Part shown: piece after piece, positions 27,634-35,532 of the stretch
Position numbering within the stretch: the first letter of the stretch is position 1
How the letters are laid out: each line of letters starts with the position of its first letter
Source: Bacteroidota bacterium
GTDB lineage: Bacteria > Bacteroidota > Bacteroidia > Sphingobacteriales > Sphingobacteriaceae
Direction of reading: 5' to 3'
Length of the DNA: 52,719 nt
Assembly: GCA_013286985.1 (NCBI GenBank)
Contig: JABDEQ010000005.1
Coordinates: 1-52,719, forward strand
Program-made: the position numbers and the translations under genes
Notes under the pieces: generated by a model
Databases searched by the model: none
The model's input: the letters and a program-made list of their open reading frames with translations, nothing else
Told to the model about the DNA's origin: nothing

Positions 27634-28161
27634 GTGATTTTTATTGAAACTTCCCGGCTGATTTTAAGACAGTGGACTACTGCCGACCAGGAGCCTTTTA
27701 TTCAATTAAATATGGATAAGGAGGTAATGGAGTTCTTTCCATCAATCAAAACAAAAGAAGAAACGCTGGCGCAGATAGAAAGGATTACAAATAATATAAC
27801 CAAATACGGTTACGGTTTCTTTGCAGTAGAAAGAAAAGACAATGGTGAATTTATCGGATTTACCGGTTTGACACATCCTGGTTTTGAAAGTTATTTTACT
27901 CCCTGTGTTGAAATTGGCTGGCGGTTAAGCCGCGCCAATTGGAATCATGGCTTCGCAACCGAAGCCGCCCGGGCTTGCCTTGCCTTTGGGTTTGAAAAAT
28001 TGAATTTGAATGAAATTTATTCTTTTACATCGGTCCATAATAAAAGATCAGAACAGGTAATGATCAAAACAGGGATGATTAAGCAAGGCTTGTTTGACCA
28101 CCCTGCAGTTGAAGACGGAGATAGTTTAAAGCAACATGTTTTGTATAAAATTGCCAGATAA
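27634..28161 (+). CDS. GNAT-family N-acetyltransferase (RimJ/RimL type)
   Basis: A 175-residue acetyltransferase starting at GTG (27634), which gives the usual IETSRLILRQWTTAD opening. Acetyl-CoA is the expected donor. Family marks are the DxExFxPS opening region, GFFAVERKDNGEFIGFTGL, the acetyl-CoA-binding run EIGWRLSRANWNHGFATEAARACLAFGF in part, and EIYSFTSVHNKRSEQVMIKTGM. The RimJ/RimL branch acetylates ribosomal protein N-termini or small molecules; the target here is unknown. It stands alone, with 97 bp before the next gene on the same strand. Confidence 0.88.
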   Translation: MIFIETSRLILRQWTTADQEPFIQLNMDKEVMEFFPSIKTKEETLAQIERITNNITKYGYGFFAVERKDNGEFIGFTGLTHPGFESYFTPCVEIGWRLSRANWNHGFATEAARACLAFGFEKLNLNEIYSFTSVHNKRSEQVMIKTGMIKQGLFDHPAVEDGDSLKQHVLYKIAR

Positions 28162-28258
28162 AGGTTTCCGGTCACCGACGTGTAAAAACTGGTTTAAAAA
28201 ACAACGGTGCCATTGCCATTGTATACCTTTATTTAATTGTTAAAACCTGAAAAACAAA

Positions 28259-28612
28259 ATGAATAGCATACCCGAAATTGCGGGACGTTTGGCGTCCCTA
28301 TGCACCGATCATCAATTTGTAGAAGCCTATAGTACTTTGTTTTCTGAACATGCGGTGAGCATTGATCCGATTTACAAAAATGAACCATTGCAAGGTTTAT
28401 CTAATTTAATAGAAAGAGAAAAAAACTTTTTAGCAGCGAATACAATTCACGAGGTGAAATTATCCGAGCCCATATTTGCCGGAAACTATTTTAGTATCGT
28501 ACTTTCCATGAATTTTACTACAGCCGACCAAACTAAGAGGGCAATAGAAGAGCTTTGCGTTTACAAAGTTGAAAACGGTAAAATTGTAAGTCAGCAGTTT
28601 TTTATTGGGTAA
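28259..28612 (+). CDS. SnoaL/NTF2-like small protein
   Basis: A 117-residue protein with the cone-shaped NTF2-like pattern: an N-terminal helix pair (AGRLASLCTDHQFVEAYSTLFSEHAVSIDP), then antiparallel strands (VKLSEPIFAGNYFSIVLSMNF, AIEELCVYKVENGKIVSQQFF). Such proteins are ligand-binding or polyketide-cyclase-like, often of unknown role. The family call is from overall pattern. It converges on the DUF5020 gene with 6 bp between the stops and no terminator. Confidence 0.72.
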   Translation: MNSIPEIAGRLASLCTDHQFVEAYSTLFSEHAVSIDPIYKNEPLQGLSNLIEREKNFLAANTIHEVKLSEPIFAGNYFSIVLSMNFTTADQTKRAIEELCVYKVENGKIVSQQFFIG

Positions 28613-28618
28613 CACCGG

Positions 28619-29356
28619 CTAAAACTTAACTCTTGCTGCAATAGTTGGATACACCTCGAACAGATTTTGGGTGGTGATAACGTGGTAATACAACAGGATT
28701 TTAGATCCCATTGAAAAATTGCCTTTAATTTTAAACCATACCTGCGGCTCTCCAAAAAAGGACACTGTTTTGCCGTGCATATTCTGCGTTAAAGCATCTC
28801 CTAAATCTTTGTTGAGTGTGTACAACTCAAAATCTCCTGTAAATTCCACTTTGTAATTCCAAAAGCCCTTGCCCCAATAAAACGAAAGCATTACATCATT
28901 ACTGGGTTTTTGGAGCATATTATAGGTATAATATATGGTAGAACTGAAATAAGCGCCGAGCCATTGAAATGAGTAACTCGGGCCTATTGACAACGCATTA
29001 TTAATATAATAACTATATTGCCTAGGATCGGTTACGCCCAAACCACCGCTGTATTGCGCGCTTAAAAATATTTTAGGCTGCCAGAAACGAAAGGTTTGCG
29101 ATGCCTGTATAAAGGCCTTGCCAATGTTGTCATTATCGCCCTGTAAATCGGTTTCCATCTTTATGAAAAAAGCCCCCGGTTTTACAAAGGATTTGCCGCT
29201 ATCAAGCGATTTAAAATATTCAAAATACAGTGTCGGGAAGTTTTGGGAATTGTGAGCAGGGTCGATGCTGTGCCTGAAATCGTAATGAAGTTGAATATTT
29301 TGCGAAAATAATTTGGGAGAAAGTATAATCAATCCCAATAATATCAGATATTTCAT
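28619..29356 (-). CDS. DUF5020-family outer-membrane beta-barrel protein
   Basis: A 245-residue protein with a signal peptide (MKYLILLGLIILSPKLFSQ). The mature part starts NIQLHYDFRHSID and is made of alternating aromatic-rich strands ending in Phe (AARVKF), the classic outer-membrane barrel C-terminus. This matches DUF5020, related to Tsx-type nucleoside channels. Transport of a small nutrient such as a nucleoside is possible but not shown. It is divergent from the membrane protein at 29509. Confidence 0.78.
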   Translation of the reverse strand: MKYLILLGLIILSPKLFSQNIQLHYDFRHSIDPAHNSQNFPTLYFEYFKSLDSGKSFVKPGAFFIKMETDLQGDNDNIGKAFIQASQTFRFWQPKIFLSAQYSGGLGVTDPRQYSYYINNALSIGPSYSFQWLGAYFSSTIYYTYNMLQKPSNDVMLSFYWGKGFWNYKVEFTGDFELYTLNKDLGDALTQNMHGKTVSFFGEPQVWFKIKGNFSMGSKILLYYHVITTQNLFEVYPTIAARVKF

Positions 29357-29416
29357 TGTTGTAATTTTTTGATAATTTGACAGATAATAATCATGGCCCT
29401 GCGGCTCGATTGTAAA

Positions 29417-29424
29417 TATCTTTG
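29417..29424 (+). promoter_or_regulatory. Possible -7 element before the 29509 gene
   Basis: TATCTTTG matches TAnnTTTG, 84 bp before the ATG. No TTG lies at normal spacing upstream, so support is weak. Confidence 0.35.
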
Positions 29425-29508
29425 AAGGGATTTTAAGCGGGCGGAATTGCGGCGTAAATCTTGCGTAATTTTATTTTATGCTTTTATATGATTGATTTTT
29501 AATATTTT

Positions 29509-30681
29509 ATGATTGAGTTGGATTTTCTGACATTTGTGGTATTGTTTAAAGAAGCACATCAAAGATGCTTTGGCTTTGCAATGGAAAATTCTTTAACAGA
29601 AACAGAAAGCAAGATCTTTTGCAATAAAATAACCGGGCAAACCGGACTTTCAATAGGGTGGAAGAGCGTTAAAAATTATTCTTTTTTTGTGATGGATAGT
29701 GCGGCGGGCAAAAAAGAGAATCCTTCTGTTGCTACGTTAGATACATTGGCGAGGTATGTGCTGGAGGCGCCCTATATCACCGAAATCCAACGGAAAAATG
29801 ATGAAAGCCATTATCCCTACTGGTTTCTTTATAGGGAAAGAATGCAAAAAGCGCCAGGAGGTTTTAAGGCTGGTAAGAAACGCCCGTGGATAGCAATTGC
29901 TGCTGTTATATTGATAATAATTGTTGGAACAGGTATTTATTTAAGGTACGGATTGAAAACAGATACCGGATATCAGTTTACCGATTACTTTCATAACACC
30001 AGTGAACGTGCCCTGAGTGATAACGGATGGTTCATTAAATCGAAGGATAGTGCTTACTGGAACAAGCGGGGAGTTAAACCGGGGCAGCTTACTTTGTATA
30101 CCCTGCGCGGCGATACCTGGCCCGATCCATCGTCAAAATCTGACATAAAAGATTTATTGTTACACCCAATACCTGCAGAATGTTTTACTGCCGAAATTCA
30201 TTTTAGTGATTTTGTTCCGCAAGATGAGTGGCAACAGGCCGGCATTTTATTATTGGAAGATACTTCTTTCACTGGTAAAAGCATAAGGCTAACATTGGCA
30301 TTTAACGATAATTTTGGCGGGATGAAAATGCCGCGGGAAATTTTAATTCAGGCTATAACTTCATTAGGTAAAGGGTTTGGTAAGCCTGAAGAAATTGCAC
30401 ACAAGCCAATTTTCTTTTTGGATAGTCTGAAAAATAATCCAATACTCTTTAAAAATCTGAAAAACTCCGCGCTCCGAGTTGAAAAGCATGGTAATAAATA
30501 CAGGTTCCTGTATTCGGGTGGGGCTAACGAAAATACAGCATTTAAGGAGGTGGTAAGCCAGGAGTTTGATATGGAACCTAAATACATTGGCATTTTTGCT
30601 ATCAGGGGCTTTACTAATGCGCCAACTTTGCCTGTTAGCTTTAAATTTTTCCGTATAAGTGCCAATGCCTGCACGCCATAA
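29509..30681 (+). CDS. Single-pass membrane protein with degenerate HTH-like N-terminus and lectin-like C-terminal domain
   Basis: A 390-residue protein in three parts. Residues 1-120 are cytoplasmic by charge and include NPSVATLDTLARYVLEAP (71-88), which resembles the N-terminal helix-turn-helix-like segment found in many Bacteroidota proteins. One membrane helix lies at about 126-147 (WIAIAAVILIIIVGTGIYL), preceded by KKRP. Residues 150-390 look like a concanavalin-type sandwich of the DUF1349/GH43-C2 kind, with a strand pair RVEKHGNKYRFLYSGG and KYIGIFAIRG. It may couple an external carbohydrate-like signal to the cytoplasm; that is inference from the layout. No known regulator is adjacent. 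Confidence 0.65.
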   Translation: MIELDFLTFVVLFKEAHQRCFGFAMENSLTETESKIFCNKITGQTGLSIGWKSVKNYSFFVMDSAAGKKENPSVATLDTLARYVLEAPYITEIQRKNDESHYPYWFLYRERMQKAPGGFKAGKKRPWIAIAAVILIIIVGTGIYLRYGLKTDTGYQFTDYFHNTSERALSDNGWFIKSKDSAYWNKRGVKPGQLTLYTLRGDTWPDPSSKSDIKDLLLHPIPAECFTAEIHFSDFVPQDEWQQAGILLLEDTSFTGKSIRLTLAFNDNFGGMKMPREILIQAITSLGKGFGKPEEIAHKPIFFLDSLKNNPILFKNLKNSALRVEKHGNKYRFLYSGGANENTAFKEVVSQEFDMEPKYIGIFAIRGFTNAPTLPVSFKFFRISANACTP

Positions 30682-30860
30682 GTGTAATTTGTGGCAATAA
30701 TTGTTATTTATAGGAAAATGTAATTGACCTATAGTTATTATTTAAATAACATAGCCAAACTCACGTAGTTTTACGCATCAAATACAGGGAAAATACGATG
30801 ACCGTAACCGCCGTTTTAATTTATTTTTACCCAACCTCATTAATTAAAACAATATTAAAG

Positions 30861-31151
30861 ATGGCGGTACGAATAGTTTGTATTAAAAAAGAAGATGGAT
30901 CATTTGAAAATCCATACCTGGCAATAGATCATTTTGAGTGGATAAATGAACGGATAAATGTAAGAGGTGTAACCGACAGAACAAAGATATACGATTGGAT
31001 AAAAGAAGAAAGCGGCGAAGCTTATATTATTGATGAGTACGGAAAAAAAATTGGCCTGATACCGGCAGTTAGTCCCGCAGGCAATAAATATGTTAAAACG
31101 GCTAACGACGAGAAAAAGGATTTCCTTTTACAATTACCCCATTGCGATTAG
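30861..31151 (+). CDS. DUF3892-family protein
   Basis: A 96-residue protein from the ATG at 30861 (MAVRIVCIKKEDGSFENPYL). An upstream in-frame ATG at 30798 would add 21 hydrophobic residues not seen in the family. The sequence follows the DUF3892 pattern: RIVCIKK, ENPYLAIDHFEWINE, KIYDWIKEESGEAYIID, GNKYVKT, LLQLPHC at the end. Function unknown. It converges on the CYTH gene with 9 bp between them. Confidence 0.8.
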   Translation: MAVRIVCIKKEDGSFENPYLAIDHFEWINERINVRGVTDRTKIYDWIKEESGEAYIIDEYGKKIGLIPAVSPAGNKYVKTANDEKKDFLLQLPHCD

Positions 31152-31160
31152 GCTAATTGA

Positions 31161-31637
31161 TTATTTATTGTTCCAGGTTTTATATGGCGATTTTGAAAGA
31201 TTAGAATTAAAATATCTTTTATCATCACTTACTTCTACCATGACCCAATCAGGTTTGTGAAATTGTTCGTCTTCGTGCTGCAGTTCAATTTCGGTTACTA
31301 TTAACCCTTCGTTATCACCATGAAATTCATCTACCTCCCATAGTTTACCTTCAAAATGTATTTTGTACCTAACCTTTTCAATATCGCTGGCTGTAAAACC
31401 ATCAAGCAGTTCAATGGCATCTGCAACCGGTATTTCGTATTCAAATTCTTTACGCGTTATACCCGAGGTGGAACCTTTAATAGTTATAAAACCCTGGTTC
31501 CCGGCAACACGTATTCTTACCGTACGCTTAACTTCGTCCAGCATATAGCCCTGGCGATAATGTGTTCCCTCTGGTTTGTTAAATTGATGCCATTTATCAT
31601 GATCAACCAAAAACTTTCTTTCTATCTCAACGCCCAT
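31161..31637 (-). CDS. CYTH-domain triphosphatase-like protein
   Basis: A 158-residue tunnel-fold protein of the CYTH/TTM group. The N-terminal EIERKF signature is at residues 4-9, followed by alternating charged strands (RTVRIRV, FITIKG, RKEFEYEIP, RYKIHF, LWEVDEFHGDNEGLIVTEIEL) that line the tunnel. Bacterial members hydrolyse inorganic triphosphate or bind adenylate-like triphosphates. It lies 5 bp after the CHAD gene, an arrangement known for polyphosphate-linked proteins. Triphosphatase activity is inferred. Confidence 0.88.
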   Translation of the reverse strand: MGVEIERKFLVDHDKWHQFNKPEGTHYRQGYMLDEVKRTVRIRVAGNQGFITIKGSTSGITRKEFEYEIPVADAIELLDGFTASDIEKVRYKIHFEGKLWEVDEFHGDNEGLIVTEIELQHEDEQFHKPDWVMVEVSDDKRYFNSNLSKSPYKTWNNK

Positions 31638-31642
31638 TTTCT

Positions 31643-32437
31643 TTAGTCAGTTATATTTACTTGTTTCTCCAGGGTAGTAGCCTTATTCAAAAAGTCGTCG
31701 GTCAATGAGGTTACAGTCCGTTTTACCCCGGCATTTATCCTGTTTATACGCGTTACTATTGATTTATCATTAAACCCGGGCGATGAAAATAGTTGGACCG
31801 CCACTACATTATCATGCCATTTTCCAATGGCTTCCTGCAACTTATCAAGGTAGGCTATATTGAAATTTAATACGCCATTCAATGCCTTATCGGCCAGTTT
31901 ATGGTTATAAACCAAAATCTTTATTAGTTTTCGGTTAGTGTGCATATCCTCTGTAAAGCCCGACACTGTGAAATTAACCGCAATCAATTCCAATTGTTGT
32001 TTATAAAATGCTGCTATGGAGTCGTCATCTACAGCAGGTAACTGCCTTTTAAGTTCTTTTTGTGCGTTGTTAATGTTTTTGATAAGCTTTTTGCTCCTGT
32101 TACGAAATTCGGCTGTGCCTTCTTCTATTATTTTTTGCTGACCGCTTTCAAAAGTATCATTTTTTAGCCCATAGCTTGAACTGAGTTGCAGGTTAACATG
32201 TGCCTCCCTGATATTGCCTGCATATTTAAAAACTTTACGCACGGGCTTAAAATTTTTCAATAATCCATCTTTACCAGAACTGCCTTCAATTAAACTAAGC
32301 ATGGCCCGCAGTTTTTTTATCTGAACCCTGAATTTGTGCAGGGCCTCCTGATCGCCGGTATCTAAAAAAGATTTTAAATAAAGGTTCATTACATCCCATT
32401 CTTTATCAAGATATTTCGTTTCTTCTTTTTTCTTCAT
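31643..32437 (-). CDS. CHAD-domain protein
   Basis: A 264-residue all-helical protein rich in Lys and His. It begins KKKEETKYLDKEWDVMN and has the CHAD pattern ALHKFRVQIKKLRAMLSLIEG near residues 35-55. Several Arg/His/Lys-bearing helices follow (RKVFKYAGNIREAHVNLQL, IAYLDKLQEAIGKWHDNVV). CHAD domains bind inorganic polyphosphate. It starts a two-gene operon with the CYTH gene 5 bp downstream. No polyphosphate kinase is in the window. Confidence 0.85.
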   Translation of the reverse strand: MKKKEETKYLDKEWDVMNLYLKSFLDTGDQEALHKFRVQIKKLRAMLSLIEGSSGKDGLLKNFKPVRKVFKYAGNIREAHVNLQLSSSYGLKNDTFESGQQKIIEEGTAEFRNRSKKLIKNINNAQKELKRQLPAVDDDSIAAFYKQQLELIAVNFTVSGFTEDMHTNRKLIKILVYNHKLADKALNGVLNFNIAYLDKLQEAIGKWHDNVVAVQLFSSPGFNDKSIVTRINRINAGVKRTVTSLTDDFLNKATTLEKQVNITD

Positions 32438-32624
32438 CTAAACAGAGGCATTAATAGGTATTGTTAACGTTTCACGCCGTTGTTAGTAGATAACGGTTAT
32501 ATAAACATAAGAAATATATTCTTTATACGTTTACTGGTAAAAATATTGTTAAGCCCTACTTAAAAGTCAATGTTTTGCGCTTTAATGAATATATTAGCCA
32601 CTTTTAACGGTTACATTTTATCAA

Positions 32625-35348
32625 ATGGTTTTTAAAAAACACGTCCTTATTCTATTCTTTCTAGGTATTGCAAGTTTGTCGGTTTTTGCACAACAGGATA
32701 GTATTCCCTTAGCTACCATTGTTTCAAAAACAGCTAAATTATCAGCCGAACATCCGTTTGAAAAAGTTTATCTGCATTTTGACAAACCATATTATGCTGT
32801 TGGCGATACTGTTTGGTTTAAGGCGTATTTAACCATCGGTTCTTTACATCAACCATCGGCTTTAAGCAAAATAATTTATGTTGACGTAATAAGCGATAAG
32901 GATACCGTAGTACAAACGCTGAAGCTGCCGGTAATTAACAGTGTTGCCTTTGGCGATATTGGTCTTTCAAAATTGAGCTACAAACAAGGGAATTATCATA
33001 TCAGGGCGTATACCAACTGGATGCGCAATTTTGATTCAGAATACTTTTTTAATAAGGAAATAAGTGTTGGTGATGCCGCAGACAATGCCTTTATAACCTC
33101 AGGTACTTTTAAGAAAGTAAAAAGGAATAACATTACTTATGTAATTGCCCGGCTTTCGTATAAAGATCATAATGGCAACCCGGTTCCAGATAAGCGGGTG
33201 AGTTATACTGTTCAAAATGAAAACGAAGCCATTTTTACAGGTAAGGGAACAACGGATAAAAATGGTGTCCTGGTATTTAATTTTGTGGGTGATAAGTTAA
33301 CAGAATCTGCTACCCCCAGCCTCACTGCTGCTGTCGACCAGGCAAACAGAAAACCGGTTGTTAACAAATTTTCGTTAAAATCGGTATTTGCTGTCGCCGA
33401 TGTGCAGTTTTTCCCCGAAGGTGGTAACCTTATCAGTGGTATACGCTCAAAAGTGGCATTTAAGGCTGTGGGAGCCGATGGATTAGGGATTAACGTTAGC
33501 GGATCGGTAGTTGACAATTCGGGCACTGAGGTTGCAACGTTTTCGTCAGTACATGCAGGCATGGGGATATTTCCCTTATTACCCGAAAATGATAAAACTT
33601 ATAAAGCCATAGTGCTTTTGCCAGACGGATCAAAAAATACGTATGATTTGCCGGCCATAATGAGCGATGGAATTAATATTGCAGTTAATAATAATGATCC
33701 GGATAACATAACCGTTAAGGTGGCAACCAATGAAAAGTTTTTTAAACGGTATCAAAATAAGGGTTTTTATATTGTGGCTCAAAACGGCGGCGTGATATAT
33801 TATACAGGGCTTGCGGCCTTGCAAAGTCTGGTTTATACCGGCGATATCCCTAAAAGCAAATTCCCTACAGGTATTTTACAGGTTACACTTTTTGCTGCCG
33901 ATGGCGATCCGTTGAGCGAACGTTTGGTATTTATACAGCATAATGATGCATTAAACATGTCGGTAAGTACTGATCTTCCTCAATATACGTCGAGACAAAA
34001 AGTAAACATGACCTTATCGGCCAAAAATAAATTAACGCCGGTGCAGGGTAGTTTTTCGGTTGCTGTTGTTGATGATACCACAACACCCTTTGATGAAAAT
34101 GCCGAGACCTCTATATTAAGTAATATACTGCTTACGTCTGACTTGAGAGGGTACATTGAAAAGCCAAATTACTATTTTAATAAGGTTGATGATGAAAAAT
34201 CAGCCAATCTGGATGTGCTAATGCTAACACAGGGCTACAGGCGGTTTTCATATTCCAATATACTGGCTGATAAATATCCGTCATCAAAGTTTTTGGCCGA
34301 AAAGGGAATGGTTGTTTCAGGCACTTTAAGAACAACAGCAGGATTGCCCGTTTTTAAAGGGGTGGTAAATCTGAAAATTCCTGACAGAAATATTTCGGTA
34401 AATGGTTATACCGATGCCGACGGACGTTTTTCTTTTTCAAATGTATCTATTTTCGATTCATCAAAGGTGATTATTAGTGCAAGGAATAATACAAAAGCAA
34501 GTACCATGATGCTGGCGGCCGATATATTGCCGGCTGAGCCTGTTGTAAAGAATTATTCTACGCCGGATGAAATAGCCAATATTGATAGCGCATTGAGCAC
34601 TTATTTAGAGAATAGTAAAAAGCAACTACAAAATCATAATGTGCTTAATGAGGTAGTGATTAAGTCGACACGGATAGCCCAGGAAGAGCACCCTGTTTAT
34701 AAATCGCTAATAGGCTTAAGCTCAATACCCGATCAGGATATAAGTGCCGCGCGGATTAATAATTGTGGTTTTGACCTGCCGGGATGCCTGGTAAATGTGG
34801 TGGCTGGAATATTCATTTTGGATGATAAGTTTTATATTCAAAAGGATTATTATGCAGGTGTCAGAAATCCGATACAGTTTTTTGTAAATGGCGCGGAAAT
34901 AAGTAATAGCGAGTTAAAGGCGATGAAATCGGAAGACGTGAAGTCTATAGAAGTATATTTTAAAGATGGGCCGGGACAGTTAAATTCTTTTTATAAAGCC
35001 GACGGGATAATTTCTATCACCACAAAATCGGGCACATTTGCGCCGGTTGATAAAGATACCGACCTGCCGCCGCTCACAGCATCAACTACAGAAATAACAA
35101 TAATGCCTAAAGGTTTTTATAGAGCAAGAATATTTTATGCTCCGGGATATGAAAACCCGGCAGCAGCAAGAGCGCTTGATTTAAGAAGCACTGTATACTG
35201 GAACCCTGCTGTATTCACTGATGAAAAAGGCATTGCAACCTTCGACTTTTACAATGCCGATGGCAAGGGAACTTACCGCGCTATAGTTGAAGGAATTGAC
35301 AATGATGGTAATATTGGCCGCTTTGTTTTGCATTACAAAGTGCAATAG
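32625..35348 (+). CDS. Large exported protein with MG2-like and TonB-plug-like regions
   Basis: A 907-residue protein with a signal peptide (MVFKKHVLILFFLGIASLSVFAQ). Residues about 40-150 (FEKVYLHFDKPYYAVGDTVWFKAYL) are the alpha-2-macroglobulin-like MG2 module common in Bacteroidota exported proteins. A carboxypeptidase-regulatory-like beta domain lies near 560-620 (MVVSGTLRTTAGLPVFKGVV). Near 735-810 there is a plug-like stretch (NPIQFFVNGAEI, DVKSIEVYFKDGPGQLNSFY, DGIISITTKSG), as in TonB receptors but without a following beta-barrel. The C-terminus has one more MG-like part. Function unknown; possibly periplasmic or surface-anchored. No partner receptor is adjacent. Confidence 0.78.
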   Translation: MVFKKHVLILFFLGIASLSVFAQQDSIPLATIVSKTAKLSAEHPFEKVYLHFDKPYYAVGDTVWFKAYLTIGSLHQPSALSKIIYVDVISDKDTVVQTLKLPVINSVAFGDIGLSKLSYKQGNYHIRAYTNWMRNFDSEYFFNKEISVGDAADNAFITSGTFKKVKRNNITYVIARLSYKDHNGNPVPDKRVSYTVQNENEAIFTGKGTTDKNGVLVFNFVGDKLTESATPSLTAAVDQANRKPVVNKFSLKSVFAVADVQFFPEGGNLISGIRSKVAFKAVGADGLGINVSGSVVDNSGTEVATFSSVHAGMGIFPLLPENDKTYKAIVLLPDGSKNTYDLPAIMSDGINIAVNNNDPDNITVKVATNEKFFKRYQNKGFYIVAQNGGVIYYTGLAALQSLVYTGDIPKSKFPTGILQVTLFAADGDPLSERLVFIQHNDALNMSVSTDLPQYTSRQKVNMTLSAKNKLTPVQGSFSVAVVDDTTTPFDENAETSILSNILLTSDLRGYIEKPNYYFNKVDDEKSANLDVLMLTQGYRRFSYSNILADKYPSSKFLAEKGMVVSGTLRTTAGLPVFKGVVNLKIPDRNISVNGYTDADGRFSFSNVSIFDSSKVIISARNNTKASTMMLAADILPAEPVVKNYSTPDEIANIDSALSTYLENSKKQLQNHNVLNEVVIKSTRIAQEEHPVYKSLIGLSSIPDQDISAARINNCGFDLPGCLVNVVAGIFILDDKFYIQKDYYAGVRNPIQFFVNGAEISNSELKAMKSEDVKSIEVYFKDGPGQLNSFYKADGIISITTKSGTFAPVDKDTDLPPLTASTTEITIMPKGFYRARIFYAPGYENPAAARALDLRSTVYWNPAVFTDEKGIATFDFYNADGKGTYRAIVEGIDNDGNIGRFVLHYKVQ

Positions 35349-35454
35349 TTTCAATTACTGTCAGTGTCTCAATTGTAATGAAATTAGTAAAGGTTACCTG
35401 GTAGACTAATGTTGTTCAATATCTGGTGATATATAATTGTTACTGATAATTGTC

Positions 35455-35481
35455 TTGTTTCACTAAACTTAATTATCTTTC
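35455..35481 (+). promoter_or_regulatory. Possible promoter for the YXWGXW gene
   Basis: TTG at 35455-35457, 16 bp of spacing, then TATCTTTC at 35474-35481, one base off TAnnTTTG. It lies about 50 bp before the ATG. The spacing is slightly short. Confidence 0.4.
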
Positions 35482-35532
35482 GGGCGTCATAATTATAATA
35501 AGCGTATTATTAAATATTAAACACGCCCATCC

